Shown here: piece after piece, positions 37,758 to 45,887 of the stretch
Numbering within the stretch: the first letter of the stretch is position 1
Layout: each line of letters starts with the position of its first letter
Position numbers and translations under genes: made by a program
Notes under the pieces: model-generated
The model's input: the letters and a program-made list of their open reading frames with translations, nothing else
Told to the model about the DNA's origin: nothing
Databases searched by the model: none
Origin: Tamlana sp. 2_MG-2023
GTDB taxonomy: Bacteria; Bacteroidota; Bacteroidia; Flavobacteriales; Flavobacteriaceae
NCBI RefSeq assembly: GCF_030548465.1
Contig: NZ_JAUOSF010000008.1
Span: forward strand, 124,001-188,000
Length of the DNA: 64,000 nt
Reading direction: 5' to 3'

Positions 37758-39920
37758 TTACTGCTTAATTAATTTCTGAGTATTCGAATTTCCTTTAAAT
37801 TTCAGAAAATAGATCCCTGCTTTTAGATCGGAAAGTTGGATACTATTTTTCCCCACAGTAAAAGCAAACTGCCTTACCATTCTTCCGGAAACATCATATA
37901 ATATTCCAATTTGGTCTTTTTCTTTAATATTTACATACAAAATATCCTGAACTGGATTTGGATACACCTTAATTATATTGTCTGAAGCTACCTCCTTTTC
38001 GTCCGTACTTAAAGCATGACATTGTGCATTTACTAAACCAGAATAGCACTTACCAGAAGGCCCCATGGTAATATCCCAACTTACACCAGGAATCCAGTTA
38101 TCCCCTACTTCATAAGCACCTACATCTGGTGCAGCCCCTGCATACCCATCGGTATACCCTGGAATTACTTTTCCATAATCCACGGCTTGGCTAGAAGTTT
38201 TCAAATGGTAATTATTATTTGTCCAATCTTGATAAGAAGCTTGATCGACTAAATTATTTTGCTTGTCCGATTGTGGTTCCCAAGTTGCTTCGTTTTCTTG
38301 TCCACCAGCACTACTTCCTTCTTTATCGGTGATATTATTCCAAACTTTAACATTGGTAAATTGCGTTCCCGCCATATGCCAAGCTCCCATGGTAGCAATA
38401 TTTTTAGCAAAGGAATTATTAAAAATATTGATGTTTTCGCCATTATGGTTGATTTGCACACTAGTCCATTCGGTGTTCCAAACCACATTGCGATACACAT
38501 TTACATTGGAAGCATTGTTATCTAGATAAATTCCGGCTGCTTTTTTCAAACTGCCACGAGACTCGGCATCATGAAACCAGTTATGATGAATTTCCATATT
38601 TAATCCGGCATTAATGGTATAAAACAAACCACAATCATCGGCAATAATATTACTATGTGACACATCGTTATACGACACTTCCGAGCCTTTTGTGATATTC
38701 TGAATAGCATCTCTACCTCCATTTTTAACCGTGTTTTCTCTAATTATTGTATTTCCAGGAATTCCGCGAGAAGAAACAGGGGCATTATAATCTCCTAAAT
38801 AATTAAAATCGTGCACATAGTTATTGATAATTTGTGTGTTTTCTCCCTGATCGAAAATTCCAGAACCACCACCGTAAGCGATTTCACATTGTTCTACAAT
38901 ATTGTTTTTGGATGCCCATTTTACATACACATTTCTACAGTCTGCAATCACGGTTTGCGCTACACCTCGATTATAATCGCCATGATAACTAGACACTTTA
39001 TAAATTCGATTTCCTTGACCGCCCAACTCTATTCTTCCGCCAATTACAGCCAAATCATGAAATTCCACATAACTGCGATTACTTAAATCTATCGTTTTCA
39101 CTCTTTTTCGCATTTGCACTTCCATTGGTTTTGGGCTAGCCCCACCAGGAAGTTGCACATATATAGTTTTAGTACTAGGGTCAAACCACCATTCGTTTTG
39201 GTAATCCAATAATCCTTTGGCACCTTCTAAATAAAAATCTCCCCCATCGGCAGGTGGATGCGCCGAAATAATCCACGATTGGGTTTTGTTCACCGTAAAA
39301 TTTACACGACCATTCGTACCTCCCGTTATATATTCACGCCAAGTAGTCCATCCAGACCCTAAACGATCACCATAAAACATAATATTAGCTCCATCCCAGT
39401 TTATATTCGGTATCTGATTATGCAATAAATAAGCATTTTGTAATTCGGAAGAAGACGAACCTCCCTGACTGCGATACGAATTTAAAGTAAAAGGATCGCC
39501 GTCCGTGTTATTAGGCCATCTTGCCACGTCTAGCACGGTATAGTTTGCCATTAGCATATTCGCTTGACCTAAATCCCAAGAAACGTTGGTTTTATAAATA
39601 GCGCCAGAATCGTTTACCCAATTATCTAGATATTCCAACGCCGAAATGATGACTTCATCAGTCCCATAAGCTTTGAAAACGATTGGGTTTCCCGAATTTC
39701 CTGAATTCGAAGGTTGCACGGTTTCTCGGTAAGTTCCCGCTTTGATAAATACAATATCTCCAGCCACTGCCACAGATGCAGCCTTGGAAATAGTTAAATA
39801 AGGATTAGCTTCCGTACCCGAAGCACTATCAGATCCTGATTTAGAAACATAAATATTTTTTGCATGTAGTGTTAGACTTCCTAAAAAAAATAGGAAAGTA
39901 ATTAAGTTGGTAGTTTTCAT
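37758..39920 (-). CDS. Secreted parallel beta-helix protein with T9SS sorting domain
   Basis: This 720-residue protein has a signal peptide (to about LHAK, residue 21), an opening typical of parallel beta-helix polysaccharide enzymes (NIYVSKSGSDSASGTEANPY; GDIVFIKAGTYRE), and many beta-helix coils through about residue 600 (for example IINNYVHDFNYLGD, MEIHHNWFHDAESRG, NVYRNVVWNTEW). A type IX secretion domain follows at the C-terminus (VYPNPVQDILYVNI; LSDLKAGIYFLKF). It is therefore secreted or surface-attached. The fold is used by lyases and by some glycosidases, but no family was recognised. It is the only T9SS-exported candidate enzyme in the window and is transcribed alone, leftward. Confidence 0.8.
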   Translation of the reverse strand: MKTTNLITFLFFLGSLTLHAKNIYVSKSGSDSASGTEANPYLTISKAASVAVAGDIVFIKAGTYRETVQPSNSGNSGNPIVFKAYGTDEVIISALEYLDNWVNDSGAIYKTNVSWDLGQANMLMANYTVLDVARWPNNTDGDPFTLNSYRSQGGSSSSELQNAYLLHNQIPNINWDGANIMFYGDRLGSGWTTWREYITGGTNGRVNFTVNKTQSWIISAHPPADGGDFYLEGAKGLLDYQNEWWFDPSTKTIYVQLPGGASPKPMEVQMRKRVKTIDLSNRSYVEFHDLAVIGGRIELGGQGNRIYKVSSYHGDYNRGVAQTVIADCRNVYVKWASKNNIVEQCEIAYGGGSGIFDQGENTQIINNYVHDFNYLGDYNAPVSSRGIPGNTIIRENTVKNGGRDAIQNITKGSEVSYNDVSHSNIIADDCGLFYTINAGLNMEIHHNWFHDAESRGSLKKAAGIYLDNNASNVNVYRNVVWNTEWTSVQINHNGENINIFNNSFAKNIATMGAWHMAGTQFTNVKVWNNITDKEGSSAGGQENEATWEPQSDKQNNLVDQASYQDWTNNNYHLKTSSQAVDYGKVIPGYTDGYAGAAPDVGAYEVGDNWIPGVSWDITMGPSGKCYSGLVNAQCHALSTDEKEVASDNIIKVYPNPVQDILYVNIKEKDQIGILYDVSGRMVRQFAFTVGKNSIQLSDLKAGIYFLKFKGNSNTQKLIKQ

Positions 39921-40407
39921 GTCATTTAAGTGTAGGTTAAATCTAGATTCAAAAATAAGAACTCACATGTTCTTAAATTAAAACATATGATTTTAACCCT
40001 AACACAAAAGCACTTTTTGAGCTGATGTAAAGAAGAAGTAAAGTGCCAAACCATCAAATTTTCTGAATTATTTCACACATCATTTTAAAATCCCTAACTT
40101 TAAAAGCTAAACCTCATTATCTTGTTGGATCAAAAAGCAAATTAAAATCACTTCATTACATAAACAATTTTAACACCAATTATTTTATTTCAAATAAACT
40201 ATAAGCTTCATGCTTATAAAGAAAAACTTATTCAAATTTAAACGAGTGGGTTCGATTACAATAATACAGAGGATGCGTTTTTAGTAAAATACAATCCTGG
40301 GAAGCAGCTCCAAATTTTGAAAACAAAAACCTCCTCCATAATTTTAACCATCATTTTTAATTTACTAAATTTAATTATCGGTACTAATCTAAATAAAAGC
40401 ACCATTC
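39921..40407. other. Divergent intergenic region before the parvulin/ABC gene block
   Basis: This 487-bp AT-rich region must hold the leftward promoter of the beta-helix gene and the rightward promoter of the gene block starting at 40408. The sequence taaaacatatga at 39979-39990 resembles part of the element seen near 22027, 53490 and 57338. I see no convincing gene; a 62-codon frame starting after a stop at 40239-40241 has no credible start. Confidence 0.4.
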
Positions 40408-41262
40408 TTGAAAAAACCTATTGTTCATATTCTAATATTCGGATCTCTACTAGCCCTTATTTTACTGATTGTTTTCGGTTCTAAACTACCTTCTCAAAGT
40501 GATAAACGCATAATTATTGATGACAGTGATTTTGCGCAAATGTTAGCCTCTTGGGAAAAAACATGGCAACGCCCTCCAACTAAAGAAGAATTTAATGGCA
40601 TTTTAAAATCTTACGTTCAAGATCAAGTAGTGTATCGTGAAGCGCTTAATCAAGATTTAGATAAAAATAACGCTATGGTTAAACGGTCGTTAATTATGCA
40701 AATGGACATGCTAGCGGAGAGTCAAGGCAATGCCGAAGGCACTAGCCAAGAAGCACTTGAAGCTTATTACGAATTACGAAAAGACAAGTACTTAAAACCT
40801 GCCGAATTCTCCTTTTATCAGATATATTTCAGCACCGATAAACATGGTAACAATACTGAAAAAATAGCTACAAATGCGCTAAACACTATAAAAAACAAAC
40901 AATTAACAACCGAAAATGTTTCCGAATTTGGGGACCCTATCATGCTTGAGCACGATTATAAAGACTATAATAGTACACAAATCAATAAAGTTTTTGGTGA
41001 AGGTTTTAGTAAAACACTTGAAAATTTAGATGCCAATACATGGAGTGGCCCTATAACTTCTACTTATGGTAAACACCTCATTTACTTAAGTAGTAAACAA
41101 GCTCCTACAGCCTTACCTCTTGAAGCTGTTAAAGATGAATTGCTTCGTGATTTACAATACGAAGAACGCAACGCCACTAAAGAACAATTTTTCACAGAGC
41201 TCATGCAAGAGTATGATGTTATTTATGAAGGTGAAATCAAATCGTTTTTAGATGCACAGTAA
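40408..41262 (+). CDS. PpiC/SurA-like parvulin peptidyl-prolyl isomerase-type protein, membrane-anchored
   Basis: This 284-residue protein has an N-terminal membrane anchor (residues 5-24, ILIFGSLLALILLIVFGS), a SurA/PrsA-like chaperone helix region with FNGILKSYVQDQVVYREAL at about 64-82, and a parvulin-type segment at about 130-240 ending in GPITSTYGKHLIYL. The start is a TTG: no in-frame ATG lies between the upstream stop (40390-40392) and this codon, and the next ATG would remove the anchor. It overlaps the following membrane-protein gene by 11 bp, a sign of translational coupling. A foldase for exported partners of this gene block is a fair inference. Confidence 0.75.
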   Translation: MKKPIVHILIFGSLLALILLIVFGSKLPSQSDKRIIIDDSDFAQMLASWEKTWQRPPTKEEFNGILKSYVQDQVVYREALNQDLDKNNAMVKRSLIMQMDMLAESQGNAEGTSQEALEAYYELRKDKYLKPAEFSFYQIYFSTDKHGNNTEKIATNALNTIKNKQLTTENVSEFGDPIMLEHDYKDYNSTQINKVFGEGFSKTLENLDANTWSGPITSTYGKHLIYLSSKQAPTALPLEAVKDELLRDLQYEERNATKEQFFTELMQEYDVIYEGEIKSFLDAQ

Positions 41263-43414
41263 AATATTAAAAACGTGGTGGCTTGTTTGTAGCCTAATAT
41301 GTCTGCTTCATGTTACCCCAATGCACGCCGATATTTCCTTTCCTGCCCGATTAGAAATCACAGAAGAAACCCCTGGTGTTTACAAAGTTTTTTTTGTACT
41401 TCCTGTAGTTAACGGTAAAGTACAAAAAGCCCAACCCATTTTTCCCGAGGGTTTTACGCTATTGTCCAAACCAACGATTGATGGCGACAACAGTACTAAA
41501 CGTATGCAATGGCGGGCAAAATATGACGCTACTGATTTATCTGGATTAAAATTTGGAATAGATGGATTACTAGGCAGTCAAACCGATATTTTCTTTATGT
41601 TAAGCCAGCTAAATGGCCGTGTTATCAACACAAAATTAAGTCCGTCACAGGCCTTTTTCATCATTCCTGATTCCCCAACATTTACAATCTTGGCCAGAAC
41701 TAATATTTATAAAGGACTTCAGTTTATTTTAGCATACCTTCCGTTGTATTTCATAAGTATCTTCCTAATTTTATACATGAAGAAAGCGACGTACAAGCGC
41801 TACTTATCTATAGCTATAATTTCAGCCTTCTTTGGTCTGTGGTTAGGTTATAATGAGCTTATTTTAATGCCGACTCACATATTATCAAACCTTGGTTTAG
41901 CGATTGCTGCAATATTGGCACTTCGCTATTTTTATAAACCCAACGTTGCCTTAAACAAGGTAAGTTCTACGCTTTCAACAGCTTTAATTGGTTTAGGTTT
42001 GGGTGCTTGTTTTGCTCCTCAACTTGACATATTAGGCTTATCAAATCAACAAACTTTTAGTGGTATCATTTTAGGTGGAATAGGATTGGCTTTAGGCGTG
42101 CTGCTTGTGTTTTTATTTTCAAAAGAAGCCGTTTATTTGGTTAATCTCATTTCCAAAGGCAAAAAACAATGGACAACTGAAAAATTTTTAAGCTATAGCA
42201 TCGGAATTTTAGCTTTTGGCCTATTAATTTACGAATGCAGCTTGTATGGGGTAGCGCCATCAATGTTGCCTCAAATCCCCCTAGCTATTATTACGTTCTG
42301 TATTATCTCTGGTATCATTCTAAATACTTTAGAAGGCGCTCAAATTAAAAATATTTTATTGCTGATTTTACCGTTATTAGCTGGATTAATATTAGGACTT
42401 TGGGGCTGGTCACTACCTTATTTACTAATAATTATTCTGAGCTGTGTCCTATATTTAACCTTGTATTATTATCAACCTACGTTTTTTAATACCATGACAA
42501 CACGCCTAGTTTTAGTTTTAGGCAGTTTGGCTTCTGGGCTATACCTGGCCAATTATGCTTCAGACCACTTATCTTATGCTACAAGTCAGGCCACAGGCTT
42601 TTATGTTATCCTATTGCTCATCTTTATTTTCTCGTGGCGCATGTCAGGCATGAAATCAAATTCAAAAAAAATAGCTTTAAAACCTATTTTTCTAATTGGT
42701 TTAGGTTTCCTTGTTTTAGTGCTTTGGGGGCAACACTATATTAATCCGGAATGGCAGCAATTACAAACCAATTTAGCTATGGGAAAACTGTCTATTCCCC
42801 TACTCTCCCTTTGTCTCCTTGTTTTCGGGTTTATATTCTGGCCACGTTACAAAAAGGTGCATAAAGCCATGAATATATCACGTAAAAAACCCATTGTTAG
42901 CCTATGTTTCTTAGGTATGGCCTTACTCTGTCTGCCGCTTACCGTAAAAGCATCAAATCCATGGTACAACATAGAATCACCAAAAACTGAAGATATAAAG
43001 CAAATCATGCAAGCTGTTTTATCGAACACCTATAAAGCTTTTAATATTGAAGATGAAGCTGAGTTGTTCGAGACCCTTTCGGAGTCTTTAGATGAAAATT
43101 TAATAGATAATGTATATTTAGATAGCCGTCGCCGATTGAATGTAGGGCTGAAAGAAGGTTCTGAAGTCCATATAGAAACAGTTACCGTTGAAGATATTGG
43201 AGAAGCACTACCAAGGGATACTGGCGAACATATTTTTGAATATCCAACGGAATGGATTGTAACAGCTAGAGTAAAACACCTACAACATATTCATTACCGC
43301 CAAAACAAATACATTGGCACCGTTGCACTCACTATTGAAGATGACGGTTGGAAAATTTATAACATCACCTTAACTTCGGAAGACCGAACCATAATTGCTG
43401 CCAAAAATAAATGA
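41252..43414 (+). CDS. Large polytopic membrane protein (HupE/UreJ-like arrangement), function unknown
   Basis: This 720-residue protein has a signal peptide (cleavage near MHADIS, residue 27) and an exported N-terminal domain of about 120 residues. Roughly 12-13 transmembrane helices follow between residues 150 and 570 (for example NILLLILPLLAGLILGLWGW). A soluble C-terminal domain of about 150 residues (from SNPWYNIESPK) lies on the same side of the membrane as the N-terminal one. Pairing with a parvulin-like gene is also seen for HupE/UreJ-type proteins, but I cannot recognise the family with confidence. It overlaps the parvulin gene by 11 bp and the ABC ATPase gene by 4 bp (ATGA), so these three are translated as a unit. 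A transport or channel role is inferred from topology only. Confidence 0.65.
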   Translation: MHSKILKTWWLVCSLICLLHVTPMHADISFPARLEITEETPGVYKVFFVLPVVNGKVQKAQPIFPEGFTLLSKPTIDGDNSTKRMQWRAKYDATDLSGLKFGIDGLLGSQTDIFFMLSQLNGRVINTKLSPSQAFFIIPDSPTFTILARTNIYKGLQFILAYLPLYFISIFLILYMKKATYKRYLSIAIISAFFGLWLGYNELILMPTHILSNLGLAIAAILALRYFYKPNVALNKVSSTLSTALIGLGLGACFAPQLDILGLSNQQTFSGIILGGIGLALGVLLVFLFSKEAVYLVNLISKGKKQWTTEKFLSYSIGILAFGLLIYECSLYGVAPSMLPQIPLAIITFCIISGIILNTLEGAQIKNILLLILPLLAGLILGLWGWSLPYLLIIILSCVLYLTLYYYQPTFFNTMTTRLVLVLGSLASGLYLANYASDHLSYATSQATGFYVILLLIFIFSWRMSGMKSNSKKIALKPIFLIGLGFLVLVLWGQHYINPEWQQLQTNLAMGKLSIPLLSLCLLVFGFIFWPRYKKVHKAMNISRKKPIVSLCFLGMALLCLPLTVKASNPWYNIESPKTEDIKQIMQAVLSNTYKAFNIEDEAELFETLSESLDENLIDNVYLDSRRRLNVGLKEGSEVHIETVTVEDIGEALPRDTGEHIFEYPTEWIVTARVKHLQHIHYRQNKYIGTVALTIEDDGWKIYNITLTSEDRTIIAAKNK

Positions 43415-44067
43415 TACATTGTAAAGACATAAGCTTTAAATATCCTAAAAGCGATTTCATTTTTCAATTAGCTGATTTAAACTTTGAATCTAGTCAGCAA
43501 ACCGCTGTTATCGGCCCGAGTGGTTGCGGGAAAACGACTTTTATTCATCTTCTTTCAGGTATTTTATTGCCCGAATCAGGAAGTATTTCTATAGATAATG
43601 TCATTATAAATCAGTATAAAAATAACGAACGTCGTGATTTTAGAATTGCCACAATCGGACTCATCTTTCAGGAATTTGAATTGTTAGAGTATTTAAGTGT
43701 TTTAGATAATATTTTGTTGCCCTACCGCATCAATTCAATATTACAATTAGACGAAACCGTAAAACAACGTGCTAAAGACTTAGCCGATCGCGTTGGTCTT
43801 TCCAATAAACTTAATCGTTACCCCAAACAATTATCACAGGGTGAACGCCAACGTGTGGCCGTTTGTCGTGCTTTAATCACACAGCCTAAAGTCTTATTAT
43901 GCGATGAACCTACTGCAAATTTAGACCCTGAAAATCGAGATAATATTATTAACATCTTAACGCAGTACTGTAAAGTGCAAAAAACAACTTTGATCGTTGT
44001 GACTCACGATCATGATATTTTAAATAAGTTTGAGCAGGTTGTTAACTTAAAATCTTTAATTTCATAA
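43411..44067 (+). CDS. ABC transporter ATP-binding protein (LolD/MacB type)
   Basis: This 218-residue ATPase has Walker A GPSGCGKTT (about 34-42), a Q-loop at LIFQEFELLEYL, the signature LSQGERQRVAV and Walker B VLLCDEPTANLDPE, with the switch His in VVTHDHD. This is the LolD/MacB class that partners FtsX-like permeases. It overlaps the preceding membrane-protein gene by 4 bp. The expected partner permease is not directly downstream: a channel gene and a duplicated copy of this gene's 3' end lie between them. Its tail (QVVNLKSLIS) recurs exactly in that duplicate. Confidence 0.93.
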   Translation: MIHCKDISFKYPKSDFIFQLADLNFESSQQTAVIGPSGCGKTTFIHLLSGILLPESGSISIDNVIINQYKNNERRDFRIATIGLIFQEFELLEYLSVLDNILLPYRINSILQLDETVKQRAKDLADRVGLSNKLNRYPKQLSQGERQRVAVCRALITQPKVLLCDEPTANLDPENRDNIINILTQYCKVQKTTLIVVTHDHDILNKFEQVVNLKSLIS

Positions 44068-44164
44068 GCTAGCAATTCATTTGTATTGAATTGGTAAAAT
44101 ACCATCAGACAGATATTATTGTTGCTATATGATTTTCACAACACAATGAAAAAAAAATATATTT

Positions 44165-44593
44165 ATGATATTTTCATTATTAATAGGCACCATTATTATA
44201 GTAATTTCCGTAATCGTTCAAGCCATGGGTAATGTTTACTGGCTTAAACAAATTAAAAAAAAACAAGAACATTACGCTTCTAAGGTTGCACTAACCTTAT
44301 TAGTGATTTCTTTTTTGTTCTTCACTTTTTTACATTTTATCCAATCCCTGTTTTGGGCTGTTACCTACATGCTAATTCCAGAAACTAAGGAGGTATTCAT
44401 CAGTTTTTCTGAAGCCTGGTATTTTTCAATGGTTACTTTCACATCGTTAGGATATGGCGATTATACTTTAACACCTAAATGGCAATTTTTATCTGGGGTA
44501 GAAGCCATTAATGGTATTATGTTAATTGGTTGGTCTACAGCCATGATGTTTTCTCTAATACAACAAATATTTAAGAATTTATATTCAAAATAA
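44165..44593 (+). CDS. Small K+-channel-like membrane protein (Ion_trans_2)
   Basis: This 142-residue protein has a first hydrophobic segment at 1-25, a second at about 45-70, a pore loop with the K+-selectivity-filter-like TSLGYGDY at about 100-107, and a last transmembrane helix (about 117-137). This is the two-transmembrane-plus-pore layout of simple potassium channels with one extra N-terminal helix. No ligand-binding or RCK domain follows. The gene sits 97 bp after the ABC ATPase gene and is followed by a degenerate copy of the ATPase 3' end, so it appears to have been inserted between ATPase and permease. A filter-based assignment to cation conduction is reasonable; coupling to the transporter is conjecture. 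Confidence 0.8.
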   Translation: MIFSLLIGTIIIVISVIVQAMGNVYWLKQIKKKQEHYASKVALTLLVISFLFFTFLHFIQSLFWAVTYMLIPETKEVFISFSEAWYFSMVTFTSLGYGDYTLTPKWQFLSGVEAINGIMLIGWSTAMMFSLIQQIFKNLYSK

Positions 44594-44604
44594 TGGGAGC
44601 TAAA

Positions 44605-44700
44605 ATGATGATATTAAAAACCTTAATTATTGCTACTCAAGATTTCAATATTTTAACTAAGTACAAACAGGTTGTTAACTTAAAATCTCTAATTTCATGA
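44605..44700 (+). pseudogene. Duplicated 3' end of the ABC ATPase gene (31-codon remnant)
   Basis: The frame ATGATGATATTA... encodes 31 residues ending in KQVVNLKSLIS and stops at 44700. The last 60 bp, counted by eye, match the last 60 bp of the ATPase gene (44008-44067) at 49 positions, and the preceding LKTLIIATQDFNILTK aligns with TTLIVVTHDHDILNK. The stop overlaps the permease ATG (44697) in an ATGA arrangement. The remnant probably preserves the original ATPase-permease junction and may still be translated to couple permease translation. Confidence 0.82.
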
Positions 44701-45875
44701 GTCAACAATTCTACTTGGCTTGGGCCTATTTAAAATACCATTGGTTAAAAACTTTGGTGCTTATTGTTGCTATTAGCTTGGTGCTTTTTATTCCATTAGG
44801 GCTAAACACCTTGTCAAAAAAAGGCTCTAAAAACATGATGGCGCGCGCCGAAAATACGCCGCTTTTAGTTGGAGCAAAAGGCAGCGACACCGAACTTAAT
44901 TTAAGCGCTTTATATTTTAAAAAATCACACCTAGACCCTATTCCGCATCATATTGTTTCAGAATTAGTAAATACCAAACTTGGTGCTGTTATTCCCTTAC
45001 ATTTAAAATATCAGGTTAAAAACCAACCTATCGTTGGAACCTCTTCAGAGTATTTTAAATTCCGAAAAACCAGTTTTCAATCTGGTCGTCCCATGGCCAT
45101 GTTGGGAGAATGTGTTTTAGGAAGTGAAGCCGCAAAAATTCTTCAAATTAATTTAGGCGAGTCAGTAATTTCATCGCCAGCAAGTACTTTCGACATTGCA
45201 GGAAGTTACCCTTTAAAAATGACCGTTGTTGGTATTCTCAACCCTACTGGAACACCAGATGATAATGCCGTATTTACCGACATAAAAACAACCTGGGTTA
45301 TTTCAGGATTGGCACACGGCCATGAAAATCTTAACGAAAAAACAGCCGACAGTTTGGTGCTTTCAAAAAGTAAAACAGAAGTCGTTGCAAGCCCAGCCAT
45401 TTTATCGTACACCGAAATTACTCCAGAGAATATAGACAGTTTTCATTTTCACGGCAACCCTGAAGAATTTCCATTACAAGCACTTATCATAAATCCAACG
45501 GACAAAAAAGGCAGTTTAATGCTTCGCGGAAGATTCGAAAATCGAACAGATAACCTACACATCGTTGTCCCAAAAATTACCATGAAAGCACTTTTAGATA
45601 CCGTTCTGTCAGTAAAAGACTTGATTATGCTTGCTGCGATTAGTATTGGAATCGCGACACTAATCATTCTTACCTTGGTATTTAGCTTATCGCTACAGTT
45701 ACGAAAAGGCGAAATTAATACCATGAACCGTATTGGAGGTGCTTCAAACGCCATCCAACTTGTGCTCAGTTTAGAAATCATTATAACCATAGGAATCGGC
45801 ATTTTACTAGCTGCTCTATTAGTCTTGACACTAAACCTATACGGCCCTTATCTCATCGAAAAATTCATTCTTTAA
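44697..45875 (+). CDS. FtsX/MacB-type ABC transporter permease
   Basis: This 392-residue protein has an N-terminal transmembrane helix (about 18-37), a periplasmic MacB-PCD-like domain of about 250 residues, and three C-terminal helices (about 300-325, 345-365 and 370-388) with the FtsX-type loop LRKGEINTMNRIGGA. This topology defines type VII (mechanotransmission or lipoprotein-release) ABC permeases, which normally do not use classic import-type substrate-binding proteins. Its start overlaps the stop of the ATPase-tail remnant. The ATPase at 43411 is the obvious partner, and a ZnuA-like lipoprotein gene follows 12 bp downstream. Confidence 0.9.
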   Translation: MSQQFYLAWAYLKYHWLKTLVLIVAISLVLFIPLGLNTLSKKGSKNMMARAENTPLLVGAKGSDTELNLSALYFKKSHLDPIPHHIVSELVNTKLGAVIPLHLKYQVKNQPIVGTSSEYFKFRKTSFQSGRPMAMLGECVLGSEAAKILQINLGESVISSPASTFDIAGSYPLKMTVVGILNPTGTPDDNAVFTDIKTTWVISGLAHGHENLNEKTADSLVLSKSKTEVVASPAILSYTEITPENIDSFHFHGNPEEFPLQALIINPTDKKGSLMLRGRFENRTDNLHIVVPKITMKALLDTVLSVKDLIMLAAISIGIATLIILTLVFSLSLQLRKGEINTMNRIGGASNAIQLVLSLEIIITIGIGILLAALLVLTLNLYGPYLIEKFIL

Positions 45876-45887
45876 ATCTTATATTTT

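Noticed and set aside
40242-40427. 62-codon open frame reading GFDYNNTEDAFLVKYNPG near its start
   Set aside because: It looked like a decayed repeat-protein fragment, but it follows a stop directly, has no start codon, turns into low-complexity hydrophobic sequence and overlaps the parvulin gene in another frame.
44146-44166. ATG with A-run just upstream of the channel gene as an alternative start
   Set aside because: It is 19 bp upstream of the channel ATG and out of frame, so it cannot extend the protein.
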